Shown here piece after piece: positions 9,665 through 17,618 of a DNA stretch of 64,000 bases. Both the position numbers and the translations under genes were made by a program. The stretch comes from Pandoraea pulmonicola. Lineage in GTDB: Bacteria; Pseudomonadota; Gammaproteobacteria; Burkholderiales; Burkholderiaceae. The stretch is taken from assembly GCF_000815105.2 (NCBI RefSeq), contig NZ_CP010310.2, positions 4,402,001 through 4,466,000 of the forward strand, in the 5' to 3' direction. The notes beneath the pieces were generated by a model. That model was given only the letters and a program-made list of their open reading frames with translations, had not been told where the DNA came from and ran no database searches. Each line of letters begins with the position of its first letter. Position 1 is the first letter of the stretch.

Positions 9665-10392
9665 GCGGCTCCGGCATCGGCGCCCGGGCCCTCGGCCGCG
9701 AACTTGTAGCCACGCCCCCACACCGTGAGGATGCGCGTCGGTTGTGCGGGGTCCGTCTCGATCTTCGCGCGCAGGCGGTTGATGTGGGTGTTGACCGTGT
9801 GTTCGTAGCCTTCGTGCTGATAGCCCCACACGGCGTTGAGCAGATCCATGCGCGAGAACACCTTGCCGGGTTGACGCGCGAAGAAGTAGAGCAGGTCGAA
9901 TTCGCGCGGCGTGAGATCGAGACGCTTGCCGCCCAGCGACGCCTCGCGCGCGATCGGATCGATGAACAAGCCGGCGATCGCGAGGCTCCCCGCCTCCATG
10001 CGTGCATTGCGCGCGAGCGCTTCGACCCGGCGCATCAGCGCCTTGACGCGCGCGACCAGTTCGAGCACCGAGAACGGCTTGGCCAGATAGTCGTCCGCGC
10101 CCAGCTCCAGTCCGAGAATCCGGTGGACTTCGCTGGAGCGGGCGCTCGTGATGATGATCGGGGTGTAGCGGGTCATCTCTCGCGCGCGGCGGCAGATTTC
10201 CAGGCCGTCGACGCCGGGCAGCATCAGGTCGAGAATCAGCGCGTCCCAGCCGCCTTCCGCGAGGCGTCGCAACCCTTCGTCGCCGTCGGCGCAATGCACG
10301 ACTTCGAAGCGCTCATCGCGCAAATGCAGCGCGAGCAGATCGGCGATATGCACGTCGTCTTCGACGAGCAGAACACGGCGCGGCGATTCCAT
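9661..10392 (-). CDS. OmpR-family response regulator
   Basis: I chose ATG 10392 (MESPRRVLLVEDD) because the receiver domain starts there; the frame extends 20 codons upstream without family-like sequence. Receiver domain: acidic pair ED near residue 11, phosphoacceptor Asp 55 (LILDLMLPG), Lys 105 (AKPF). The C-terminal winged helix ends with the usual LRAKIE and VWGRGYKF motifs. It is the first gene of a two-gene operon with the kinase. CGTGAGG repeats in the region upstream (10453-10488) are candidate binding sites serving both this operon and the divergent msrB operon. Confidence 0.93.
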   Translation of the reverse strand: MESPRRVLLVEDDVHIADLLALHLRDERFEVVHCADGDEGLRRLAEGGWDALILDLMLPGVDGLEICRRAREMTRYTPIIITSARSSEVHRILGLELGADDYLAKPFSVLELVARVKALMRRVEALARNARMEAGSLAIAGLFIDPIAREASLGGKRLDLTPREFDLLYFFARQPGKVFSRMDLLNAVWGYQHEGYEHTVNTHINRLRAKIETDPAQPTRILTVWGRGYKFAAEGPGADAGAA

Positions 10393-10452
10393 CGGCAGGA
10401 CGGCTCCCGGGAGAGTGAGTCTTGGAGGCCCCATTGTGCGCAGTTCGGGCAC

Positions 10453-10488
10453 CGTGAGGTATCACGAATTGTTTAATTTTACGTGAGG
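10453..10488. promoter_or_regulatory. Candidate regulator-binding repeats between the two-component and msrB operons
   Basis: CGTGAGG occurs at 10453-10459 and again at 10482-10488, and CGTGA-GGTA-TCACG (10453-10466) is a perfect 5-base inverted repeat. OmpR-type regulators bind tandem half-sites, and this lies in the divergent intergenic region, so it is a plausible operator. The spacing of 29 bases is unusual for adjacent half-sites. Confidence 0.4.
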
Positions 10489-10614
10489 ACTTCGCCACCG
10501 CCGGCACACTACCCTTCAGTCATCGATCCGGGGCGCGATCGGGGGCGGATTCCCGCTGCAGGCCGTGAGCCGCCTCGCGCCCCACGCCGGATCGCCCACT
10601 CACCGGAGGATGTC

Positions 10615-11202
10615 ATGAAGCTGTCCGATCGCCACTTGGCCGAAGCGTCACATGCGGCCACCGCTCCCGCTGGCGCTGCTGGCCCGTCGCGGCGCGTTTT
10701 CCTGCTCGGCGCCACGGCCGCCGCTGCCGCCGTGACGGCCGGGCTGGTGCCGCGTCTCGTGCGGCCGGCGCGCGCCGAGAACGTCCACGGCGCCCGTGCC
10801 GACGAGCACTTCGAGGTCGCCTACAGCGACGCCGAATGGCGCAGGCGCCTGAGCCCCGCGCAGTACGAGGTCCTGCGTCGGGAAGGCACCGAACGGCCGT
10901 ATTCGAGTCCGCTCAACGACGAACACCGTGCCGGCACCTTCGCCTGCGCCGGATGCGCCCAACCACTCTTCTCCTCTCGCACGAAGTTCGACAGCCACAC
11001 CGGCTGGCCAAGCTTCTGGACGCCGCTGGAGCATGCCGTGGGCACTCGCACCGACCGGACCTTCGGCATGGTTCGCACCGAAGTCCATTGCCGCCGCTGC
11101 GGCGGGCATCTGGGCCATGTCTTCGACGACGGTCCGAAGCCGACCGGCCTGCGCTACTGCATGAACGGGCTGGCCATGACATTCCACCCGCAAACCACCT
11201 GA
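10615..11202 (+). CDS. msrB: Peptide-methionine (R)-S-oxide reductase, Tat-exported
   Basis: ATG 10615 follows GGAGG. The N-terminus carries a twin-arginine signal (SRRVFLLGATAA, residues 25-36) and a processing region near ARAEN, so the enzyme acts in the periplasm. The MsrB domain covers residues 65-195: zinc Cys pairs 111/114 (CAGC) and 159/162 (CRRC), GHVFDDGP, and catalytic Cys 182 in RYCMN. It reduces methionine-R-sulfoxide in proteins. It is the first gene of an operon with a DipZ-like thiol carrier and msrA. Tat export suggests folding with zinc before export. Confidence 0.95.
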   Translation: MKLSDRHLAEASHAATAPAGAAGPSRRVFLLGATAAAAAVTAGLVPRLVRPARAENVHGARADEHFEVAYSDAEWRRRLSPAQYEVLRREGTERPYSSPLNDEHRAGTFACAGCAQPLFSSRTKFDSHTGWPSFWTPLEHAVGTRTDRTFGMVRTEVHCRRCGGHLGHVFDDGPKPTGLRYCMNGLAMTFHPQTT

Positions 11203-11243
11203 ACCCTGTCGTCCGTAGAGGGCGACGCCCCAAGGAGCGCTTC

Positions 11244-13091
11244 ATGACCTTGCTCATCCTGGCCTACCTCGGCGGGATTCTGACCATCGTCAGTCCATGC
11301 ATACTGCCGGTGTTGCCGTTCGTCTTCTCGCGCGCCGGTCAGTCGTTTTCGCGCAGCGTGCTGCCCATGCTCGCGGGCATGGTGCTGATGTTCGCGCTGG
11401 TCGCCACGCTCGCCGCCGTGGGCGGCAACTGGGTGGTGCAGGCGAACCGGTACGGACGCTGGCTGGCGCTCGTGCTCGTCGCACTGTTCGGCGCGACCCT
11501 GCTGTTCCCGAAGCTCGCCGAACGTCTCACGCACCCGCTCGTCTCGCTGGGCGACCGTCTGTCGCAATCGGCGCGGCACGACGGCAGCCAGGCGGCCGAC
11601 GCAGGCACCCGCCCTGGCGCGTCGTTCCTGCTCGGCATCGCCACCGGCCTGTTGTGGGCGCCGTGCGCGGGGCCGATTCTCGGTCTCCTGCTCACGGGCG
11701 CGGCGTTGCAAGGGGCGAGCATCGGCACCACGCTGCTGCTGATCGCCTATGCCGCCGGCGCCGCCACCTCGCTGGCGCTGGCGCTGCTCGTCGGCGGACG
11801 CGTGTTCACCGCCATGAAGCGCTCGCTGGGCGCCGGCGAGTGGATTCGCCGCGTGCTCGGCGGCCTGATGCTCGCCGGAGTCGCCGCCATCGCCCTCGGC
11901 CTCGACACCGGTGTCCTTGCCCGGATATCGACCGCCTCGACAGGCGGTATCGAGCAAAAGCTCGTCGAACAACTGGGCGGACGCCGCAATCCAGCGAACG
12001 CGATGCTGGGCAACGCCCCGGCTGACGCCAGCGCCGACATGAACGCCAACGCCACCAATAGTCCAGCCATGCCGGCCGCGAGCAACGCCATGGTGCGCAC
12101 CGCCGCCGGCGATGCCGCGCCGCTGCCCGTGGAAGGGCGACTGCCCTCGCTCGATGGCGCGGTGCAATGGCTCAACTCGCCGCCGCTTACGACGCAGGCG
12201 TTGCGCGGCAAGGTGGTGCTCGTCGACTTCTGGACATACTCGTGCATCAACTGCCTGCGCACGCTCCCCTACGTGAAGGCTTGGGCGCAGAAGTACCGTG
12301 ACCAGGGTCTCGTGGTCATCGGCGTTCACGCGCCGGAGTTCGCGTTCGAGCGCGATATCGGCAACGTGAAGAAGGCCGTGGCGGATCTCGGTGTGGACTA
12401 CCCGGTGGCCATCGACAACAACTACGCCATCTGGCGAGGGTTCAACAATCAGTACTGGCCGGCGCACTACTTCGTCGATGCGCAGGGCCGCGTACGTTAT
12501 CACCACTTCGGCGAAGGCAACTACGCCGAGTCCGAGCGCGTGATCCAGCAGTTGCTGCGTGAGGCGGGCGCCAGGCAAGTCGCCAGCGGCATTGCCGACG
12601 TGCAGGCCGACGGCGTGCAGCAGGCGGCCGACATGCGTGACGTCCGTTCGCCGGAGACCTACGTCGGCTACGCGCGTGCAGAGAACTTTGCCTCGCCCGG
12701 CGGCACCGTGCGCGACCAGGCGAGCGACTATCGTGCGCCCGCCGCACCCGCGCTCAATGCCTGGGGACTGGCAGGCGGCTGGCGCGTCGGGGCCGAGCAG
12801 GCCACGGCGACCCAGCCGGGCGCACGCATCGTCTATCGCTTCCATGCCCGCGACCTGCACCTCGTGCTCGGTCCGGACGCCAGCGGCAAGCCCGTGCGCT
12901 TTCGCGTGAGCGTCGATGGCGAAGCGCCCGGCGATGCGCACGGCACCGACGTCGCCGCCGACGGGACGGGTACTGTGACCTCGCAGCGTCTCTATCAACT
13001 GGTGCGCCAACGCGGCGAGGTGCGCGACCGGACTTTCAGCATCGAGTTTCTCGACCCGGGGGTCTCGGCCTACGCCTTTACCTTCGGCTGA
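11244..13091 (+). CDS. DipZ-like membrane thiol-electron carrier: CcdA domain, thioredoxin domain, C-terminal domain
   Basis: 615 residues from ATG 11244 after AAGGAG. Residues 1-220 are a CcdA/DsbD-type transporter with its two membrane cysteines (SPCILPVLPF, Cys 19; APCAGP, Cys 141). A low-complexity linker (about 250-295, Asn/Ala-rich) leads to a TlpA-type thioredoxin domain with Cys 334/337 (SCINC). The C-terminal 150 residues form the beta-rich domain found after thioredoxin in DipZ proteins. It should carry electrons from cytoplasmic thioredoxin to the periplasm; its position between msrB and msrA indicates that the methionine sulfoxide reductases are the acceptors. Very similar logic to the reductase partners of secreted Msr proteins. 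Confidence 0.92.
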   Translation: MTLLILAYLGGILTIVSPCILPVLPFVFSRAGQSFSRSVLPMLAGMVLMFALVATLAAVGGNWVVQANRYGRWLALVLVALFGATLLFPKLAERLTHPLVSLGDRLSQSARHDGSQAADAGTRPGASFLLGIATGLLWAPCAGPILGLLLTGAALQGASIGTTLLLIAYAAGAATSLALALLVGGRVFTAMKRSLGAGEWIRRVLGGLMLAGVAAIALGLDTGVLARISTASTGGIEQKLVEQLGGRRNPANAMLGNAPADASADMNANATNSPAMPAASNAMVRTAAGDAAPLPVEGRLPSLDGAVQWLNSPPLTTQALRGKVVLVDFWTYSCINCLRTLPYVKAWAQKYRDQGLVVIGVHAPEFAFERDIGNVKKAVADLGVDYPVAIDNNYAIWRGFNNQYWPAHYFVDAQGRVRYHHFGEGNYAESERVIQQLLREAGARQVASGIADVQADGVQQAADMRDVRSPETYVGYARAENFASPGGTVRDQASDYRAPAAPALNAWGLAGGWRVGAEQATATQPGARIVYRFHARDLHLVLGPDASGKPVRFRVSVDGEAPGDAHGTDVAADGTGTVTSQRLYQLVRQRGEVRDRTFSIEFLDPGVSAYAFTFG

Positions 13092-13201
13092 ACGCGAATA
13101 CCACGCAGGCGCATCGTGAGCACCACGCCAACGCAATGCCCACCCCACACGTCAACCCTCACCGCCACAACGAGGCGTCCGCCGGCGCCAGGAGTTTTCA
13201 G

Positions 13202-14002
13202 ATGAAACCGTTCGATCCGCTTCAGTCGTCAGCCCAGCCGTCCCCCCCCTCGAGCCACGGCGCGTCGCGCCGCAAGCCGTCTGCTGCATCACGCGTTCGC
13301 CGCGCGCTTCTCGGCGCAGCGGCCGCGGCCGCCGGGGTCCTCGTCTGGCAAGTCGGCGCGTATGCATTCGGCGGCGCCGAGCCGGCCGTGGCGATCGCGG
13401 CCCCCAAACTCGATGAGCCGACCACCGGCGCGCGCACCGAGACGGCGGTGTTCGCCGGCGGCTGCTTCTGGGGCGTCCAGGGTGTCTTCCAGCATGTGCA
13501 GGGCGTGACGCGGGCCGTCTCCGGCTACGCCGGCGGCACGGCGAAAACCGCCGACTACGAAACCGTCAGCAGCGGCGCGACCGGGCACGCGGAATCCGTG
13601 CAGGTCACGTTCGATCCGCAGCAGGTCTCCTACGGGAAGTTGCTGCAAATCTACTTTTCCGTCGCCCACAACCCGACCGAAGTCAATCGTCAGGGGCCGG
13701 ATGCCGGCACGCAGTATCGTTCGGCCGTCTTCCCCATGAACGACGCCCAGCGCCGCGTGGCCGAAGCCTATATCGCCCAGCTCGACGCCGCGCACGCCTA
13801 CGGCAGACCGATCGCGACGAAGGTGGAGAAGTACACCGGCTTCTATGCCGCCGAGGCCTACCATCAGGACTTTCTGACCGAGCATCCGACGCATCCGTAC
13901 ATCGTCGTCAACGATTTGCCGAAAGTGAAAGACCTCAAGCGTCTCTTCCCCGCCCTGTATCGGGATACACCAGCGCTCGTGAAGACCGCGTCGGCGAAGT
14001 GA
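13202..14002 (+). CDS. msrA: Peptide-methionine (S)-S-oxide reductase with N-terminal membrane anchor or signal
   Basis: ATG 13202 (MKPFDPLQSS) follows AGGAG at seven bases. After a basic segment (RRKPSAASRVRR) comes one hydrophobic stretch at about residues 35-56, so the enzyme is exported or membrane-anchored. The MsrA domain begins near residue 80 with the catalytic GCFWG (Cys 88), followed by GYAGG, GHAESVQV and the C-terminal region. It reduces methionine-S-sulfoxide, complementing MsrB upstream. Third gene of the operon. Standard MsrA length once the leader is removed. Confidence 0.95.
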   Translation: MKPFDPLQSSAQPSPPSSHGASRRKPSAASRVRRALLGAAAAAAGVLVWQVGAYAFGGAEPAVAIAAPKLDEPTTGARTETAVFAGGCFWGVQGVFQHVQGVTRAVSGYAGGTAKTADYETVSSGATGHAESVQVTFDPQQVSYGKLLQIYFSVAHNPTEVNRQGPDAGTQYRSAVFPMNDAQRRVAEAYIAQLDAAHAYGRPIATKVEKYTGFYAAEAYHQDFLTEHPTHPYIVVNDLPKVKDLKRLFPALYRDTPALVKTASAK

Positions 14003-14030
14003 TGCAAGTCCGAGCGCCGTCCAAGGCACG

Positions 14031-14067
14031 TCGGGGAGCGGCAAGCCATCGCGCCTGCCCTCCCCGA
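14031..14067. terminator. Hairpin between convergent msrA and VOC gene
   Basis: TCGGGGAG at 14031-14038 pairs with CTCCCCGA at 14060-14067, with an inner GGCA/TGCC extension. No long T tract follows on either side, so termination efficiency is uncertain, but the position between convergent genes fits. Confidence 0.5.
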
Positions 14068-14108
14068 TCGCCTCATGACGTCATCGCTTCATTGCGAGCC
14101 TCGTGCCC

Positions 14109-14486
14109 TCACTTCGGCGCGTCGGCCAGCTTGTAGACGCGCAGCCGGTGACCGTCCGGGTCCGACGCCACGAAGGTGCGACCGAAGTCCATCGTCGTCG
14201 GCGCCTGCAGGATCGTGATGCCCCGGCTGCTCCAGTCCTCCCACGTTGCGTCCACATGCGCGTTGGACGCCACCGGCAGCACGATCTCACTGCCGCCCGG
14301 CGGCGCAATCACCGTGGGCGCCACGCCGAAGCGCGCCCACAGACCGAGCTTCAATCCCGACGGGAAGACGAACAGCGCGAAGCCCGGCGACGCTTCGACC
14401 GGCTCGAGGTCGAACAGATCGGCATAGAACGCCGCGCTTTCGGGGGGGCTCGCAACATACAGATTGACCATGTTCGGGTGCAGCAT
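14109..14486 (-). CDS. VOC / glyoxalase-fold protein
   Basis: 125 residues from ATG 14486, preceded by AGGAG. The sequence has the two beta-alpha-beta-beta-beta modules of the vicinal oxygen chelate fold: MVNLYVASPPESAAFYADLF at the N-terminus and FGRTFVASDPDGHRLRVYKL at the C-terminus, typical of glyoxalase/bleomycin-resistance-like proteins. The substrate cannot be told. It lies downstream of the WYL regulator on the same strand, which probably controls it. Confidence 0.85.
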   Translation of the reverse strand: MLHPNMVNLYVASPPESAAFYADLFDLEPVEASPGFALFVFPSGLKLGLWARFGVAPTVIAPPGGSEIVLPVASNAHVDATWEDWSSRGITILQAPTTMDFGRTFVASDPDGHRLRVYKLADAPK

Positions 14487-14665
14487 GACTAGCTCCTGTC
14501 GTTTTGGATGACTGACATGTCGCACTGCTGACACCCCATTCGTGGTGCCGTCGTGCGCTGTCATGAACGCCATCGTACGAAGGGATGCTGTCAGTTTTTG
14601 TCAGCAGTCGAACGCCGATTTGAAACGCCCGGCAGCAGGCAGTGCGGGGCGTCCGAGGCGCCGAC

Positions 14666-15349
14666 TCATTCCCGTTCCGTGGTCTCGCGCCAGTGTTTGA
14701 GCAAGGCGCGCCGGCCGCGCGGATAGCGGATGTCGGTCACCGTCATTGCCTCGACGCGATCGGCCCGGAAGTGGCGGAAGCCGTCGCGCAGTTCGCACCA
14801 CGCGACGATCATCCTGACGCGCTCGAAAAAGCCGAGTGCGAACGGCCAGATGACGCGCTCGGACACGCGTCCCGCCTCATCGCGGTAAGCCAACAGGAGT
14901 TTTCGCTCGGCGCGGATGGCCTCGCGGATGACGGTCAGATCCACGATCATCGGCGGCAGCGGATCGCCCGATCCAATGAGCAGCGTGGACGTTTCGAGCG
15001 ACGCACGCAGATCCGACGGCAGCACGGCGGCGATCTTGGCGAGTGCGTTGGCGGCCGCCTCGGCCAGCGCGCCGTCGGTGCGCTTGGCCACCCAGCGCGA
15101 GCCGAGCACGATGGCTTCGATCTCCTCCTCCGAGAACATCAGCGGCGGAAGCATGAAGCCTGGTTTGAGAACGTAGCCGAGTCCCGGCGCGCCTTCGATA
15201 TGCGCGCCCTGTGCCTGCAACATCGCAATGTCGCGGTACAACGTGCGCAGACTCACGCCGAGCGAATCGGCCAGCGCCGCCCCCGCCACCGGGTAGCGGT
15301 GACGGCGCAGCAGTTGCATCAGGGAGAAGAGACGTTGGGTGCGGGACAT
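14666..15349 (-). CDS. YafY-type WYL-domain transcriptional regulator
   Basis: 227 residues. The N-terminus is a DeoR/HTH_11-like winged helix (TQRLFSLMQLLRRHRYPVAG ... LGVSLRTLYRDI), and the C-terminus from about residue 135 is a WYL domain (ERKLLLAYRDEAG, VIWPFALGF, ELRDGFRHFRADR). Such proteins are repressors or activators that often control a neighbouring VOC gene, as here (179 bases downstream). Ligand unknown. Confidence 0.9.
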   Translation of the reverse strand: MSRTQRLFSLMQLLRRHRYPVAGAALADSLGVSLRTLYRDIAMLQAQGAHIEGAPGLGYVLKPGFMLPPLMFSEEEIEAIVLGSRWVAKRTDGALAEAAANALAKIAAVLPSDLRASLETSTLLIGSGDPLPPMIVDLTVIREAIRAERKLLLAYRDEAGRVSERVIWPFALGFFERVRMIVAWCELRDGFRHFRADRVEAMTVTDIRYPRGRRALLKHWRETTERE

Positions 15350-15411
15350 GGCGCGTCATTATGCGCCATGTCCCGTGAGGCGGCACTTCACGGTCGGTGA
15401 AAGGCGCCCGG

Positions 15412-16854
15412 TTACTTCTGCCGCAATTGCCGCACGATTTCCGAGTTCACGTCGCCCGGCTGCCCGCCATAGGCCACACGCAGGTAGTTGCTCAACTCGG
15501 CGACCTGCGCGTCGGTCAGGCGCTTGTCGAAGCCCGGCATGTCCTGCATCGCTTCGAACCCCGGGAATTTCTGCGGCTCGATGCCATCGAGAATGGCCAC
15601 GACCAGGTTGCGCGGGTCTTTCTGGCGTACCGTCGAGTTGCCAAGCATCGACACGGCAACGTGCGGCTTGCCCATTCCGTCCACCGCATGGCAGCCGGCG
15701 CACACGGCGAGATACAGATTGCGGCCCGCGGTGAGCTTGCTCGTGTCGGGGCTCTGCGGCAGCGGCTTGGGCGCGGGCGGCGCGTCGCCGAGCAGATAGG
15801 TCGACAGCGCGCGCAGATCGTCGGGCGTGAGGTACTGCGAGCTCAGATGCACCACCGGATACATCTCGCCGAACGCCGAGCCCTGCGGCGCGATGCCGGT
15901 GCCGAAGAACGTCTGCAGATCCTTCACCGTCCAGCCGCGTGCGGCCAGCGCTTCGGGCGTCAGATCGGGCGCGGCGATGCGGGCGAGCGCAGCGCCGCCG
16001 AGCGGCTTCGCACCATCGAGCTGCCCAAAGGCGCTGCGCGGCGTATGGCATTCCGCGCAGTGACCCAGCGCATTCGCGAGGTAACGGCCGCGCAGCCAGT
16101 CCGCCGATTGCCCCTTCGAGGCGTCCGGCAGCGAGTCCTTCAGGAACACCCAGTTCCACGCGCGCATGCCGAAGCGCATGTTGTACGGGAAGGACAGTTC
16201 GTGCTTGCGACTGGGTACCGCGACCGGCTTTACCGACATCAGGTACGCGTAGATCGCGTCGCTGTCCGCACGCGTCATCTGTCGGTAAGACGTGTAGGGC
16301 ATGGCCGGGTACAGCGTCTTGTCCGGCGCGACACCTTCGTGCAAGGCGCGATAGAAGTCGTCCGACGTCCACTTGCCGATGCCGTGGTCCTTGTCCGGCG
16401 TGATGTTCGTACCGTAGAACGTACCGAACGGCGACTTGAGCGGCACGCCACCCGCGAACGGCGCACCGTCCGCACTCGTGTGGCACGCCGCGCAGTCGGC
16501 GGCTCGCGCCAGATATTTGCCGCGCGCGATCAGTTCCGAGGGAGCCTTCGCGCCCGTTGCAGGCGTGGCGGCGGACGCCGCGACAGGCGAGGCGGAGGCA
16601 GCCGAGGCTGTCGAAGCGGCGGATACAGCGGATACAGCGGGTGCGGCGGACGCCGGTGCCGCTGACGCGCCTGACGACGCCTCCGCGGCCATCGCGCTCG
16701 GGACGAGCGAGGGCATCGTCGACGTCTTCGGTTTGGGCGGCTGAGCCGGCTCGGGGGGCTTGGGGGCCGTCGAGTCGTTGCACGCCGCAACGAGCAGCAC
16801 GACGGCGAGGCTCGCGATGCGCGCGCTCCACCGGGTGACGCGATGTCGATTCAT
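15412..16854 (-). CDS. Triheme cytochrome c lipoprotein, electron acceptor of the Mo hydroxylase
   Basis: I chose ATG 16854 (MNRHRVTRW), preceded by GAGGGG. Lipobox VAAC places the acylated Cys at residue 25. A roughly 80-residue Ala/Ser/Pro linker follows, then three c-type heme sites: CAACH (121-125), CAECH and CAGCH, as in the membrane cytochrome subunits of periplasmic alcohol and aldehyde dehydrogenases. It sits 11 bases after the 2Fe-2S subunit gene and should pass electrons from that enzyme to the respiratory chain. The unusually long low-complexity tether may span from the membrane to the enzyme. Confidence 0.93.
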   Translation of the reverse strand: MNRHRVTRWSARIASLAVVLLVAACNDSTAPKPPEPAQPPKPKTSTMPSLVPSAMAAEASSGASAAPASAAPAVSAVSAASTASAASASPVAASAATPATGAKAPSELIARGKYLARAADCAACHTSADGAPFAGGVPLKSPFGTFYGTNITPDKDHGIGKWTSDDFYRALHEGVAPDKTLYPAMPYTSYRQMTRADSDAIYAYLMSVKPVAVPSRKHELSFPYNMRFGMRAWNWVFLKDSLPDASKGQSADWLRGRYLANALGHCAECHTPRSAFGQLDGAKPLGGAALARIAAPDLTPEALAARGWTVKDLQTFFGTGIAPQGSAFGEMYPVVHLSSQYLTPDDLRALSTYLLGDAPPAPKPLPQSPDTSKLTAGRNLYLAVCAGCHAVDGMGKPHVAVSMLGNSTVRQKDPRNLVVAILDGIEPQKFPGFEAMQDMPGFDKRLTDAQVAELSNYLRVAYGGQPGDVNSEIVRQLRQK

Positions 16855-16865
16855 GACGTGCCCCC

Positions 16866-17618
16866 TCATTTCGCATCCTTCACGCAACCGGGCGTCTTGA
16901 GAATGACGTCGCGCACGGCTTCGTAATAACGCACGTATCCGGTGCAGCGGCAGATCTGATCGTTCAGGCCTTCCGTGATCGCCGCTTCGAGCTCCGCGCG
17001 CACCACCGGCTGACGCTTGAGTCGTTCGATCAGCACCGTGGCGGCGTTCACGAAGCCCGGCGTGCAATAGCCGCACTGAAAGCTGAAGTGATCGAGAAAC
17101 GCCTGCTGGATCGGTGCGAGCGTGAGCTTGCCGTCGGCGTCGCGCGTGGCATGCCCCTCCACGGTACGCACGGTCTTCCCGTCGAAATAGTTTGCGCCGG
17201 TGATGCAGGTGCGCACGGTCTCGCTGCTCCCGTCGGCGTGATCGACGATCACCACGCACGCGTGGCAGATGCCCTGCCCGCAACCGAGACGCGAGCCGGT
17301 CAAACCGAGCGTCTCGTGCAGGAAGTCGATCATCATCATGCCGGCAGGCACGTCCATCGGGCCGTGCGAGACACCGTTCACCTTCACCGTCACGGGCAGC
17401 GTTTCCCACGGTTTCTTGCCGCCGGCCGCGCCCTGCCCGCCGTTCGCCGGTTGTGTTTCCGGTGTCACTGATGTCGTTTGTGCCGCCGGCGCGGCACTCG
17501 CCGCGGCCGGCGCCGACGCGGCGTTGTTGCCGCTATCCGCCGGCTTCGTATTCTGTCCCGCTGCCGCCGGGCCCTTGGCGTCCGACGCGGCCTGCGGCGC
17601 GCTCGTTGCGTCCGTCAT
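16866..17618 (-). CDS. 2Fe-2S subunit of a xanthine dehydrogenase-family hydroxylase
   Basis: ATG 17618 overlaps the stop of the Mo subunit gene (ATGA) and follows AGGAGGT. Residues 1-75 are an Ala/Pro/Gly-rich extension not usual in this family. The ferredoxin domain then shows GCGQGICHACVV and a later Cys, and the C-terminal [2Fe-2S] domain shows FQCGYCTPGF and CRCTGY, so both clusters are complete. It relays electrons from the molybdenum subunit to the cytochrome encoded next. No signal peptide of its own; such subunits are carried out with the Tat-tagged partner. Confidence 0.94.
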   Translation of the reverse strand: MTDATSAPQAASDAKGPAAAGQNTKPADSGNNAASAPAAASAAPAAQTTSVTPETQPANGGQGAAGGKKPWETLPVTVKVNGVSHGPMDVPAGMMMIDFLHETLGLTGSRLGCGQGICHACVVIVDHADGSSETVRTCITGANYFDGKTVRTVEGHATRDADGKLTLAPIQQAFLDHFSFQCGYCTPGFVNAATVLIERLKRQPVVRAELEAAITEGLNDQICRCTGYVRYYEAVRDVILKTPGCVKDAK

